Shown piece after piece: positions 1 through 8,447 of a DNA stretch of 64,000 bases. This DNA comes from Deltaproteobacteria bacterium. Lineage in GTDB: Bacteria > JAMCPX01. The stretch lies in the NCBI GenBank assembly GCA_023382265.1, contig JAMCPX010000007.1, forward strand, positions 27,519 to 91,518. Direction: 5' to 3'. The position numbers were made by a program, and so were the translations under genes. The notes under the pieces were generated by a model that was not told the origin of the DNA, made no database searches, and saw nothing but the letters and a program-made list of their open reading frames with translations. Positions within the stretch are counted from its first letter, which is position 1, and each line of letters begins with the position of its first letter.

Positions 1-50
1 CCGGTTTTTTCTCTTAAAGATCGAACCATTTCTGATGTTATTTCTGCCAT
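1..50 (-). CDS. tsf: Elongation factor Ts, N-terminal fragment (runs off the window)
   Basis: The start of a minus-strand gene is visible at the window edge: an ATG at 50-48 followed by codons for MAEITSEMVRSLREKTG. This is the characteristic N-terminus of EF-Ts, the guanine nucleotide exchange factor for EF-Tu. Only 16 codons and part of a 17th are present. It lies 18 bases downstream of the rpsB stop, matching the near-universal rpsB-tsf operon. Identification rests on the N-terminal pattern plus this synteny; nothing can be said of the rest of the protein. Confidence 0.9.
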   Translation of the reverse strand, partial: MAEITSEMVRSLREKT

Positions 51-68
51 TCTAAGATATCTCCTTCT

Positions 69-881
69 TTAATTATTAAATTCCTCGGGAACATCAAGCT
101 CCTGATTTTTTTCTATATCGGCATTTTCAACCACTTCCTGAACCTGTTCGGGTTGTTCATGCACTTCTGGTTCTTCTATTTTTGGGGTACGTTCCTGCCT
201 GATCTTAAACCCTTCAAGGCAAGCATCAGCCATTTTTGAAGTAATAAGCTTTACAGCCCTTATTGCATCATCATTTGCAGGTATTGGATACTGAATCGGT
301 TCTGGATTACAATTCGTATCAACAACACCAACAATAGGAATTCCAAGTTTTCCAGCTTCCATTACCGCGATTTCTTCATGATGTGTATCAACAATAAACA
401 ACATATCCGGTAGCTTTTTCATATTCTTTACACCGCCAAGATATTTCATGAGTTTATCTTTTTTCTTCTTTAGATGCATCTGCTCTTTCTTTGTTAGCTT
501 TTCAAATGTACCGTCTATTTCCATTTTCTCAATAGATTCAAGTCTCGAAAGGTTACTTTTAATTGTTTTATAGTTAGAAAGCATGCCTCCGAGCCATCTA
601 ACATTTACATAAAACATCCCTGCCCTGTCTGCCTCTTCCTTGATCGAATCCTGAGCCTGTTTTTTTGTACCTACAAAAAGGATGGCTCCACCGCTCGCCA
701 CAGTTTCTACTACTGCTGCATACGCCGTTTTTAGTGCTTCAAGGGTTTTTTGCAGATCTATTATGTATATCTTATTCCGCGCCTCAAAGATGTATGGCTT
801 CATCCTTGGTTCCCATCGGTTGGTTTGATGGCCAAAATGTACACCTGCTTCAAGCAGGTCTTTCATACTGACATCGAACAT
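69..881 (-). CDS. rpsB: 30S ribosomal protein S2
   Basis: This is the small-subunit protein S2, which binds late in 30S assembly and is needed for S1 docking. The N-terminus ([18 protein letters not shown]) and the internal [14 protein letters not shown] and DTNCNP segments are family hallmarks. At 270 residues it is somewhat longer than typical S2. The extra length is an acidic, Glu/Pro-rich tail from about residue 228, which is common in this group and probably disordered. A good ribosome-binding site (GGGAGG) sits just upstream of the ATG at 881. The next gene downstream is tsf. Confidence 0.97.
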   Translation of the reverse strand: MFDVSMKDLLEAGVHFGHQTNRWEPRMKPYIFEARNKIYIIDLQKTLEALKTAYAAVVETVASGGAILFVGTKKQAQDSIKEEADRAGMFYVNVRWLGGMLSNYKTIKSNLSRLESIEKMEIDGTFEKLTKKEQMHLKKKKDKLMKYLGGVKNMKKLPDMLFIVDTHHEEIAVMEAGKLGIPIVGVVDTNCNPEPIQYPIPANDDAIRAVKLITSKMADACLEGFKIRQERTPKIEEPEVHEQPEQVQEVVENADIEKNQELDVPEEFNN

Positions 882-992
882 AGTTCCTCCCTGGTTTTAA
901 ACTTCCATCCGCCTTTATTCTGGTTTGAAGACTCTTTCGAGCACCATTAAACCAATAGGCAGATGTGCTTATTTTATTTAACTAATTTTTAA

Positions 993-1020
993 AACATACA
1001 AAAATTCAAATTACAAGCAA
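993..1020 (-). promoter_or_regulatory. Possible sigma70-type promoter for rpsB
   Basis: On the minus strand, TTGCTT (1020-1015) is followed after 16 bases by TATGTT (998-993), in an AT-rich segment between deaD and rpsB. It would give an rpsB leader of roughly 100 bases. Match quality is moderate and AT-rich DNA yields chance matches, so this is a suggestion only. Confidence 0.3.
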
Positions 1021-1103
1021 ATGTAAAAACTTTTTTCATTTATACGTTAAGCATGGAAAGTCGGGCAGGCATGAAAGTTGAATTTTAATAAATGATAAAT
1101 AGA

Positions 1104-2654
1104 TCAGCTATGCTTTTTTTCACGGGCCTTCTCTATTCGTACCTCTTTGCCTTTCAGGATGATTTTATCAATGGATCTTATAACCTGCTCTGCATAATCC
1201 TTTGAAACCTCAACAAATGTAAAAGCCTCCATCATGGTTATCCTGCCGATACTGTTGAACGGGACTTGTGCCTCTGCTGTAAAGGTTTTAACAATATCTT
1301 TTACTGTCATATTATCCTTCTTGCCGATTGTCATGAAAAGCCTGGTCATTGAGCCCTGCTCGTTTTCTTTTACATGTTCCGTTCTATCGCTGAACGACAT
1401 ACTCATTACCGCTGCGAGACACTCTATCGGATCATATTGTTCAAGTAACTTCTCTGCGGCTGGGATGAAGTTGCTGTAAGCTTCTTGTTTTATTGCAGAA
1501 GCGATGTTATCAAGTATTGATTGTTGTTTTACGGCCATCACCTCTTTTAAGGACGGCAGCTTTTCTCTTGCTATCTTAGTTTTTGCTGTCTTCTCTATAA
1601 GCCTGAACTCCCTGTATTCCTTGGGGGTTACAAACATTATTGCTATTCCGGTTTTCCCAGCCCTGCCTGTTCTGCCTATCCTGTGGATATAGCTCTCGGG
1701 ATCCTGCGGTATGCTGTAATTGATCACATGCGTTACATCCTGGATGTCCAGTCCTCTTGCCGCAACATCCGTTGCAACGAGGATGTCTATGGAACCTTCT
1801 TTAAAATGCCTCATCACCGTGTTTCTCTGGGACTGGGAATAATCTCCATGAATAGCGCCGGCATTGTAGCCCATATCTTTAAGTTTTAAAGCAACCTTAT
1901 CAGCTTCTCTCTTTGTGTGGCAGAACACAAGGCATCTATAAAGGTCCTCAACGTCCATGATCTTTGATAGTGCATCAAGCTTCTCATCCTCACGTACCTC
2001 ATAAAAGATCTGCCTTATCTTTGGGACAACGATATCGGCAACATTTATCATGACCTTTACAGGATCGTGCATATACTTTTTAGAAAGTGAGATAACATTA
2101 CTGTTGATAGTTGCTGAAAACAACATCGTTTGTTTTTGTTCCGGGGTTTTTCCTAGTATGCTCTTAATGTCATCGATAAAGCCCATATCAAGCATCTCAT
2201 CAGCCTCATCAAGCACCGCTATACTGACCTTATCAAGTTTTAGTGTACCCCGATGAATGTGATCTATCACACGCCCCGGTGTTCCTATAACTATGTCAAC
2301 CCCTTTTTTTAGAGCGCGGAGCTGGTGCTCAATGGACTGTCCTCCATAGATCGGGATAGCGCTGAGCCCCTTGAATTTACCGATTTTGTTAAACTCTTCT
2401 GATACCTGTATGGCAAGCTCCCGTGTAGGCTCAAGAACTATGGCCGAGGTAAGACTGCCCTTTTTGCATAACTGAAGCACTGGTATTGCAAAGGCTGCGG
2501 TCTTGCCGGTCCCGGTTTGTGCCTGACCTATAATGTCCTTACCCTCAAGCGCAGGCGGTATAGCGGCTTTCTGTATAGGCGTTGGTTCTTCATATCCCAT
2601 CTGGTAAACAGCCTTTACTATCTGGGCAGATATGCCAAGTTCTTCAAAATTCAT
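1104..2654 (-). CDS. deaD: DEAD-box ATP-dependent RNA helicase (DeaD/CsdA type)
   Basis: This is an ATP-dependent RNA helicase, probably acting in ribosome assembly or RNA remodelling. The helicase core shows motif I AQTGTGKT (about residues 45-52), PTRELA, TPGR, DEAD (149-152), SAT (180-182), then VATDVAARGLDI and HRIGRTGR in the second RecA domain. The last 75 residues (from about 440) resemble the DbpA-type RNA-binding domain found at the C-terminus of DeaD/DbpA proteins. AGGAG lies upstream of the ATG. Whether it is functionally DeaD or DbpA cannot be decided from sequence alone; the 516-residue length lies between the two. It follows pilT on the same strand. Confidence 0.92.
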   Translation of the reverse strand: MNFEELGISAQIVKAVYQMGYEEPTPIQKAAIPPALEGKDIIGQAQTGTGKTAAFAIPVLQLCKKGSLTSAIVLEPTRELAIQVSEEFNKIGKFKGLSAIPIYGGQSIEHQLRALKKGVDIVIGTPGRVIDHIHRGTLKLDKVSIAVLDEADEMLDMGFIDDIKSILGKTPEQKQTMLFSATINSNVISLSKKYMHDPVKVMINVADIVVPKIRQIFYEVREDEKLDALSKIMDVEDLYRCLVFCHTKREADKVALKLKDMGYNAGAIHGDYSQSQRNTVMRHFKEGSIDILVATDVAARGLDIQDVTHVINYSIPQDPESYIHRIGRTGRAGKTGIAIMFVTPKEYREFRLIEKTAKTKIAREKLPSLKEVMAVKQQSILDNIASAIKQEAYSNFIPAAEKLLEQYDPIECLAAVMSMSFSDRTEHVKENEQGSMTRLFMTIGKKDNMTVKDIVKTFTAEAQVPFNSIGRITMMEAFTFVEVSKDYAEQVIRSIDKIILKGKEVRIEKAREKKHS

Positions 2655-2695
2655 AAGTATTTTTCTCCTGTCCTTAGTAAAGTCTTCAAATTCTT

Positions 2696-3775
2696 TTATG
2701 TCAAGCTATCATTCGCACTTTTTGGTATGTATTGTTCAAAAATAGACTTATTATTCGCATGTGCATAGGCATCCAATGGGGTTATCTTTTTCATCTTTAG
2801 CAAGTCGAGTATGGATTGATCCATAAGCTGCATACCGTCTTTTTTACCCGTCTGAATAATGGAGGGAATTTGAAATGTTTTAGACTCCCGTATAAGATTC
2901 GATACTGCTGGATTAGAAACCATAATTTCTATTGCCGCAATCCTTCCATTGCCGTCTGCCGTTTTTATCAACTGCTGGGCTATAACCGCCTTAAGCGATT
3001 CCGAAAGCATTGTTCTTATCTGCTCCTGTTGATCCTTAGGGAATGCATCTATAATTCTATCAACCGTCTTTGAAGCACTTGAGGTGTGCAAAGTCCCAAA
3101 CACGAGATGACCTGTTTCTGCTGCTGTAATGGCAAGAGCTATTGTCTCAAGATCCCTCATTTCTCCTACAAGTATTACATCGGGGTCCTCTCTTAATGCA
3201 GAACGCAACGCAGCAGCAAAGCTATTAGTATGATCCCCGATCTGTCTCTGGTTTACAAGACATCCGACATTTTGATGGACAAATTCTATCGGATCTTCAA
3301 GCGTTAAAATGTGTTCCGAAGAAGTCCTGTTAATGAAATCAATAAGGGCTGCAAGTGTTGTAGATTTTCCGCTCCCGGTGGGTCCAGTTACAAGAATAAG
3401 CCCCTTTTCATAATTACAGAAAAGTTTTATTACATCAGGCATACCGAGTTCCTCAAGCTTTGGTACGGCCGACGGAATCATCCTTAACACTGCTGCCATA
3501 CCTCTTCTTTGAAGAAATGCATTAACCCTGAACCTTGCCGTCCCTTTGAGTTCATATGCAAAATCATATTCTTTATTTTGTAAGAACGATTGCTTGCCAT
3601 TCTCATCCATAACTTCGAGTATCAATGATTCCATATCGTTTTGAGTAAGCTCTCTGAATTCTGTTTTTACGAGATCTCCGTGCATTCTAATAATAGGTGG
3701 AGAACCTACTGCTATATGGAGGTCTGAGCCCTTTTTTTCTTTGAGTAACTTTAATAAACCATCAATCTTTGCCAT
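2696..3775 (-). CDS. pilT: Type IV pilus retraction ATPase PilT
   Basis: This is a hexameric cytoplasmic ATPase that depolymerises type IV pili, powering twitching motility and surface sensing. The 359-residue protein has an N-terminal PAS-like region beginning with GSDLHIAVG, Walker A GPTGSGKS (131-138), an Asp box TLEDPIEFVH (158-167), Walker B ILVGEMRD (201-208) and a His box GHLVFGTLHT (222-231). NLIRESK near residue 290 corresponds to the C-terminal AIRNLIRE motif needed for retraction. No pilus structural or assembly ATPase genes lie in the window; the neighbours are regulatory. PilU is the main alternative, but the AIRNLIRE-like motif favours PilT. Confidence 0.93.
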   Translation of the reverse strand: MAKIDGLLKLLKEKKGSDLHIAVGSPPIIRMHGDLVKTEFRELTQNDMESLILEVMDENGKQSFLQNKEYDFAYELKGTARFRVNAFLQRRGMAAVLRMIPSAVPKLEELGMPDVIKLFCNYEKGLILVTGPTGSGKSTTLAALIDFINRTSSEHILTLEDPIEFVHQNVGCLVNQRQIGDHTNSFAAALRSALREDPDVILVGEMRDLETIALAITAAETGHLVFGTLHTSSASKTVDRIIDAFPKDQQEQIRTMLSESLKAVIAQQLIKTADGNGRIAAIEIMVSNPAVSNLIRESKTFQIPSIIQTGKKDGMQLMDQSILDLLKMKKITPLDAYAHANNKSIFEQYIPKSANDSLT

Positions 3776-3787
3776 AAGCCTCTAATT

Positions 3788-4567
3788 CTATTCAGCCCAG
3801 CTGCCGTTTTTAATTTTTACGGCTATCAAATCCCTTAATTTACCAATACGCATCACTGATTTTATATGTTCCTCTTCTATATGATCTTCGGCTAAAATCA
3901 CGCCGATCAAATCATCTATTAGAATATCCAGAAGATAATTGCCTATAACTGCTCCGCGATAAAAAAGCGATATGTTCACATTTTTAGCGTACCTGCCCTC
4001 AAAAGCCATGCATATGGCATTTTTATAAACAAGTTTCTCAAATCCGGGTCCGACGTCTTTTAATATCCTGTATATCTCCGGCCTTATGTCTAAGATTTTC
4101 GCATCAGTTTTATTACCCAAAGAGCCCGGCTCACGATTTCTGTAAACGTACTCTATCATCCTTAAAATCTCTTTCTCGTCGCTTATTGCTAAATTTACCT
4201 TTTTACCCGAAATATGTTCGATCTCTTCTATGGGCTCATTTTCCAGCGGATCGGCAACGACAACATTAACAAAATCGTGAGCCTGACTTATTGTCAGCAG
4301 TGCATGTCGTTTGGCAAACTCATAAGGCACAAGGAGTACACTCTTCGGATCGATCATGTATTTTTCCTCAAGATCTGGTATATATGGAATGTTCAACTGT
4401 GAAGCAATCGCCCAGTTTATATCATCCTTTCCAAGAAAACCGAGTTTTACAACAGCATCACCAAACTTAATACCGTGCGTTTTTTGCAAGTTGAGAGCCT
4501 GTTCTATTTGATCATTGTTTAATAATTTTATGTCCCTTAACAATTCACCGAGCTTTTTTTTATACAT
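3788..4567 (-). CDS. Orphan MshEN (GspE N-terminal)-domain protein
   Basis: Residues about 5-60 (KLGELLRDIKLLNNDQIEQA, then KFGDAVVKLGFL and ending LNIPYI) match the MshEN/GspE N-terminal domain. This domain normally precedes type II secretion and type IV pilus assembly ATPases and in MshE binds cyclic di-GMP through two LG-rich half motifs, both visible here. A second part to about residue 140 continues the GspE-N fold. The C-terminal 110 residues (KTDAKILDIRPEIYRILKDV onward) are not recognised. There is no Walker A, so no ATPase. At 259 residues it is a stand-alone regulator candidate, 12 bases upstream of pilT. A c-di-GMP receptor role is inferred from the domain and the neighbouring HD-GYP gene. 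Confidence 0.75.
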   Translation of the reverse strand: MYKKKLGELLRDIKLLNNDQIEQALNLQKTHGIKFGDAVVKLGFLGKDDINWAIASQLNIPYIPDLEEKYMIDPKSVLLVPYEFAKRHALLTISQAHDFVNVVVADPLENEPIEEIEHISGKKVNLAISDEKEILRMIEYVYRNREPGSLGNKTDAKILDIRPEIYRILKDVGPGFEKLVYKNAICMAFEGRYAKNVNISLFYRGAVIGNYLLDILIDDLIGVILAEDHIEEEHIKSVMRIGKLRDLIAVKIKNGSWAE

Positions 4568-4576
4568 GATATTGAG

Positions 4577-4960
4577 CTATACTTTTGGGTTAAGATTTTT
4601 CTTCCTTGCGAGGGTGATCAGATTTTCAAGTTTCTCTACCTTAAACGGTTTTTCTATGTACAACAAAGAGCCTATATTAAATGCACTCTCCATAACCTCT
4701 TTTGAGCCATAAGCTGTCATCACAATAACAACCGTTTGCGGGTACTTCTTCTTTATGATTTCAACAAGAGATATTCCATCCATCTTCGGCATTTTAATAT
4801 CCGTAACAACTATATCAAATTGCGCTTTCTCAAGCTGTTCTACCGCTTCTTCTGCACTGTAAACGGCAAACACTTCAAGACTCCTGTCATTTGCATTTAA
4901 TAATTTTGATATATTATTTGCAAAATACACTTCATCATCGATAATTAATATCTTTGTCAT
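4577..4960 (-). CDS. Single-domain response regulator (CheY-like receiver)
   Basis: The 127-residue protein consists of one receiver domain. An acidic pocket (IIDDE, residues 6-10), the phosphoacceptor Asp54 in VVTDIKMPKM, the Thr in VIVMTAYG and the Lys in IEKPFK are all present. There is no output domain, so it probably acts by protein contact or as a phosphate shuttle. Its start overlaps the stop of the upstream receiver/HD-GYP gene by 4 bases (ATGA type), implying translational coupling, and it is followed by the MshEN protein and pilT. A role in pilus control is inferred from position. Confidence 0.88.
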   Translation of the reverse strand: MTKILIIDDEVYFANNISKLLNANDRSLEVFAVYSAEEAVEQLEKAQFDIVVTDIKMPKMDGISLVEIIKKKYPQTVVIVMTAYGSKEVMESAFNIGSLLYIEKPFKVEKLENLITLARKKNLNPKV

Positions 4961-5985
4961 TTAGACTTTCCCTTTTTGTCATAAGCATTATCATCGATCA
5001 CCCCTTCTCTGAGCAGATCAAAAAATACCTCAGTCACGTTCGGATCAAACTGCGTGCTCTCATGTAATTTTATTTCATAAATTGATTCCTGAAGGTTTTT
5101 TGCCGGTCTATACAAACGTTTTGACCTCATTGCATCGTAAGCATCTGCAATAGCTATAATCCTTGCCTGGACTGGAATATCATGACCTTTAAGATTATCC
5201 GGATAACCGTCACCGTTTACCCATTCATGATGGCTTCTTACAATATTGGATATATTATTGAATGGCTTTTGTTCTCTCAGTATCTGCTCGCCGTAAACGG
5301 TATGCATCTTAACGATTTCTCTTTCTTCCTCCGTAAGAGAAGAAGGTTTAAGCAGGACATAATCGGATATAGCCAGTTTACCTATATCGTGAAAAATGGA
5401 TGCCCAATAAAGTATGTCGAGTTGTTCTGCAGAAAGTGTCATGCGTTTACCGATCCGCATTGAAATCAAATTTACCCGTTTGGTGTGCAGTTCAAGTGCC
5501 GGATCCTTGATTTCAATAATAGAGAGGAAGTTATTTTTTAAAGCATCGAGTTCCTGCGAGATAATCTTTTCATATAAATTCTGTCTCAATTCAATCAAAA
5601 GGTTTTCCCTTTGCTGCCTCTTATTTTTGTATAGCTCTTTAATCTTTTCTAACAATAACGATGGTTCAAACGGCTTTATTATGAAATCATGCACGCCAAT
5701 TTTGATTGCATCGACAGCAATGGATAATTCGGGATATCCTGTCATAACCATTATACCCGTTAATGGATACCTATGCTTCAATTCTTTAGATAATTCGATA
5801 CCGCTTTCGTTTTTAAGCATCACATCAAATAATGCCATGTCCGGCTTGACATCATTTATACTTGCTTTAAAATCTTCTGCACTTGAAAAGGTGACGACAT
5901 TTGTATCTGGAAGACTCGATGTTATAAATTCGGAAAGCATTTTAAGCAGCATCACATCATCTTCTACTATTAGTATATTTTTCAT
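4957..5985 (-). CDS. Response regulator with HD-GYP phosphodiesterase domain
   Basis: This is a two-component output protein predicted to hydrolyse cyclic di-GMP. With the start at 5985 (MKNILIVEDD) it has 342 residues: a receiver domain (acidic pair at 9-10, Asp54, Lys104), a linking helix, then an HD-GYP domain with HDIGK at 199-203, HHEWVNGDGYP at 252-262 and ADAYDAM near 280. All signature residues of the catalytic family are retained. The reading frame is open for 37 more codons upstream (to 6096), but that segment is hydrophobic and unlike a receiver, so the shorter start is preferred. It heads the RR/RR/MshEN/pilT cluster. Confidence 0.88.
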   Translation of the reverse strand: MKNILIVEDDVMLLKMLSEFITSSLPDTNVVTFSSAEDFKASINDVKPDMALFDVMLKNESGIELSKELKHRYPLTGIMVMTGYPELSIAVDAIKIGVHDFIIKPFEPSLLLEKIKELYKNKRQQRENLLIELRQNLYEKIISQELDALKNNFLSIIEIKDPALELHTKRVNLISMRIGKRMTLSAEQLDILYWASIFHDIGKLAISDYVLLKPSSLTEEEREIVKMHTVYGEQILREQKPFNNISNIVRSHHEWVNGDGYPDNLKGHDIPVQARIIAIADAYDAMRSKRLYRPAKNLQESIYEIKLHESTQFDPNVTEVFFDLLREGVIDDNAYDKKGKSK

Positions 5986-6335
5986 ATCATTTATAAATAG
6001 CAATATGTGTGCCAGATAAATTTTTAGATAACTACTTGGAATATAAAGATAATCTAAATATGGAGTATACTTGATATGGTAAATATTAAACATCAAAACT
6101 ATATTAATATTTGTAATTTGCGGTTTTAATGTATGTAAGTATCTCTTATTGAAACACTAATCTTGTCCTTGCGCGTTTGATTAAAAATAAGCAATAATGA
6201 TTAAATTTCCGCTGAACCTCCGCCAAGTTGGTGGCTTCTTAGGAATGATCATACAATCTGAAATGAACACAAATATGCATCAAATTGGTACTTGCTCCAA
6301 ACTATGTAAACCGGCTCATGAAACGTATAAAGATA
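5986..6335. other. Intergenic stretch without a recognisable gene
   Basis: This is AT-rich DNA between the receiver/HD-GYP gene and the 137-residue membrane protein gene. The only structure seen is a short imperfect inverted repeat near 6217-6232 (CCGCCAA next to TTGGTGG). No RNA gene or convincing ORF was found. The promoter for the pilT cluster presumably lies here, but no single candidate stands out. Confidence 0.4.
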
Positions 6336-6749
6336 TCAGTGCTTAATTAAATACCATACGTAGTTTATGGTAAAGCTTCCAAATACAAGACTGGTCAGAT
6401 TTATAAGGATTTCAAAAAACATGCCGGAGTTTATGTGTTTGTACATACCGTTCTCAATGTTATACAATACATCCATTAATCCTAAGAAAACGAATGTACC
6501 GCCTGCAACAATACCCCATAACACACCTATTGACTCACTCCTGTAAAGGAAATAGGCTGATAAGAAAAATGCTATGCTCATCCAGAGATCGGCAGCAACA
6601 AAACTTTTTTGAAATACCATGTAACACTTTTCATCTGAAGATTGGACACTGCCTGGAACAAAGAAAAAGAGTATCCAGAAAACTATCGTGAATACACCGG
6701 CAAGAACCTCAAGGACGATAAACACCATGGAAACATTATTTATAACCAT
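6336..6749 (-). CDS. Small four-helix membrane protein of unknown function
   Basis: This 137-residue protein is dominated by hydrophobic segments at about 8-31, 52-69, 74-94 and 108-132, suggesting four transmembrane helices with short loops. A near-perfect ribosome-binding site (AAGGAGG) precedes the ATG, so it is a real gene. No catalytic or family motif is recognised. It stands alone on the minus strand, divergent from the sensor kinase gene. Function unknown. Confidence 0.7.
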   Translation of the reverse strand: MVINNVSMVFIVLEVLAGVFTIVFWILFFFVPGSVQSSDEKCYMVFQKSFVAADLWMSIAFFLSAYFLYRSESIGVLWGIVAGGTFVFLGLMDVLYNIENGMYKHINSGMFFEILINLTSLVFGSFTINYVWYLIKH

Positions 6750-6944
6750 ATAACCTCCTTAATGATTTTTATCAAATATCACAAATAAAAAAATTGTTAA
6801 AGCATAAATCGCATCATACGTTGCCAGGTAATTTAAATACACATCACAGCCAAACCGGAAGACAGGCGCACAAGTACCGTTACAACCGGCCGCATCTCGG
6901 CTGTCTCATTTGCATCACTCGGAATTTCATGGTAATTAAAAATT

Positions 6945-8447
6945 ATGATAAAACGCATCATCGGAAAGTTTAAGTTATACGTATCAAAGCCGTGGGAAAT
7001 ATTTACCAGCCTTTCTTTAAAATTAAAACTCTCTATTGCCATGATGATGATCACTTTGCTTATGGTTGGCCTTCTATCATACATTCATTATGAAAATGAG
7101 AATGTGCTTATAAATGATTTTAAGGAAGACACGCTTAGCCTTTCAACAGCCATACAGATCGGCATTCAGCAGATGACAATGGTAACAGGCAAAACGGATG
7201 AGGCAAGGTTAAGATCCTATATAAAAGATTTAAACAAAAAAGGCGTAAAAGAGATCTCCATCATAAATAATCAGAACGAGGTCATAGCGAGTTCCAACCC
7301 AAAACATAAGGGGCAGATACTCAGAATAATTCACCCCAAAAAAGAATTCATGATAACAACAAGCCTGGGTGAAGAAAACCCATCAAAGCCGCAAAAATCC
7401 TACAATATTATAGTCCCGATTATTGTAGGTAATGTACAGCTTGGTTATGCACATATTGTCATGCATCTGGATGATATCCAAAGAATCCTTGAAAAAACAT
7501 TCTATGAAAGAATACTCGTTGCCATAATAATCCTTAGTTTTGGGATCAGCGCCATTATTTATCTGTCAAACAGATACACAAAACCTTTGTATAATGTCAT
7601 TGATGCTGCAAAAAACATATCAGATGGAAATCTCAAAACGAGATTGGCGGAAGATAGAAATGACGAAATCGGGGTGCTCAATAAGAGCTTTAACAATATG
7701 ATAAAGAGCCTGAGCGAAAAAAAGGAACTCGAAGACAGGCTGCGGAAATCGGAAGAACTTTCAAAACTCGGACAGCTTTCTGCAGGACTTGCACATGAGA
7801 TAAAAAATCCATTAAATTTTATTAATCTTAGCATAGATCACCTTAAAACAAAAGCAATGGGACTGAACGGAAAGATGCAGGAAGAATTTGTAAGTACGGT
7901 AGATGCTATCAAAGCAGAGCTTTACCGTTTAAACAGGCTTACAGAGCAGTTTCTTAATCATGGAAAAACAATTCTAATCAATAAACAACCGATGAACCTA
8001 AACCTGCTTCTCGCACAGATAATAGAGCTCATAAGAAGCAAAATCGAATCACAAAACATTACACTCGATCTCTCAATGCCCGACAGTATAGTTTATGCAG
8101 ATGGAGAAGTTGAGCACCTGAGAACGGCAATTCTCAACATCGTAATTAATGCTATAGAAGCCATGCCTGACGGCGGGAAACTTACAGTAAGGCTCTCGAT
8201 GGATAGTACACAATGTTATATGGGGTTTAAAGATACGGGATCCGGGATAACCGAAGATAACCTTGATAAGGTATTTGAACCATTTTTTACAACAAAAGAA
8301 ACCGGCATAGGTTTCGGTCTGGCTATATGTAAAGACATTATAACCCAGCACAATGGATCGATCTCTGTAAAGTCTATGAAGGATCATGAAACAGAGTTTA
8401 CGGTAAGCCTGCCCTTATCAAAAGTACAATTCTCAAATGCGGTATAA
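6945..8447 (+). CDS. Membrane sensor histidine kinase (NtrB-like output)
   Basis: This is the sensor of a two-component pair. It has a short cytoplasmic N-terminus, TM1 at about 29-48, an extracytoplasmic sensor region of roughly 140 residues, TM2 at about 189-208, HAMP at 211-260, a HisKA dimerisation domain with phosphoacceptor His284 (AHEIKNPL) and a HATPase domain with N box (NIVINAIEAMPDGG), G1 (DTGSGI) and G2 (GIGFGLAI). The extracytoplasmic part is unclassified and the ligand unknown. The gene overlaps the downstream regulator by 11 bases, so the two are surely partners. The start is not supported by a strong ribosome-binding site, but later Met codons would remove TM1. Confidence 0.9.
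   Translation: MIKRIIGKFKLYVSKPWEIFTSLSLKLKLSIAMMMITLLMVGLLSYIHYENENVLINDFKEDTLSLSTAIQIGIQQMTMVTGKTDEARLRSYIKDLNKKGVKEISIINNQNEVIASSNPKHKGQILRIIHPKKEFMITTSLGEENPSKPQKSYNIIVPIIVGNVQLGYAHIVMHLDDIQRILEKTFYERILVAIIILSFGISAIIYLSNRYTKPLYNVIDAAKNISDGNLKTRLAEDRNDEIGVLNKSFNNMIKSLSEKKELEDRLRKSEELSKLGQLSAGLAHEIKNPLNFINLSIDHLKTKAMGLNGKMQEEFVSTVDAIKAELYRLNRLTEQFLNHGKTILINKQPMNLNLLLAQIIELIRSKIESQNITLDLSMPDSIVYADGEVEHLRTAILNIVINAIEAMPDGGKLTVRLSMDSTQCYMGFKDTGSGITEDNLDKVFEPFFTTKETGIGFGLAICKDIITQHNGSISVKSMKDHETEFTVSLPLSKVQFSNAV

Noticed and set aside
5986..6096. Extended N-terminus for the receiver/HD-GYP protein
   Set aside because: The 37 extra residues are hydrophobic and precede the standard receiver start MKNILIVEDD; there is no ribosome-binding site at the earlier ATG.
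6833..7084. 83-codon minus-strand ORF upstream of the sensor kinase
   Set aside because: It overlaps the real start of the kinase gene on the other strand and has no supporting features.
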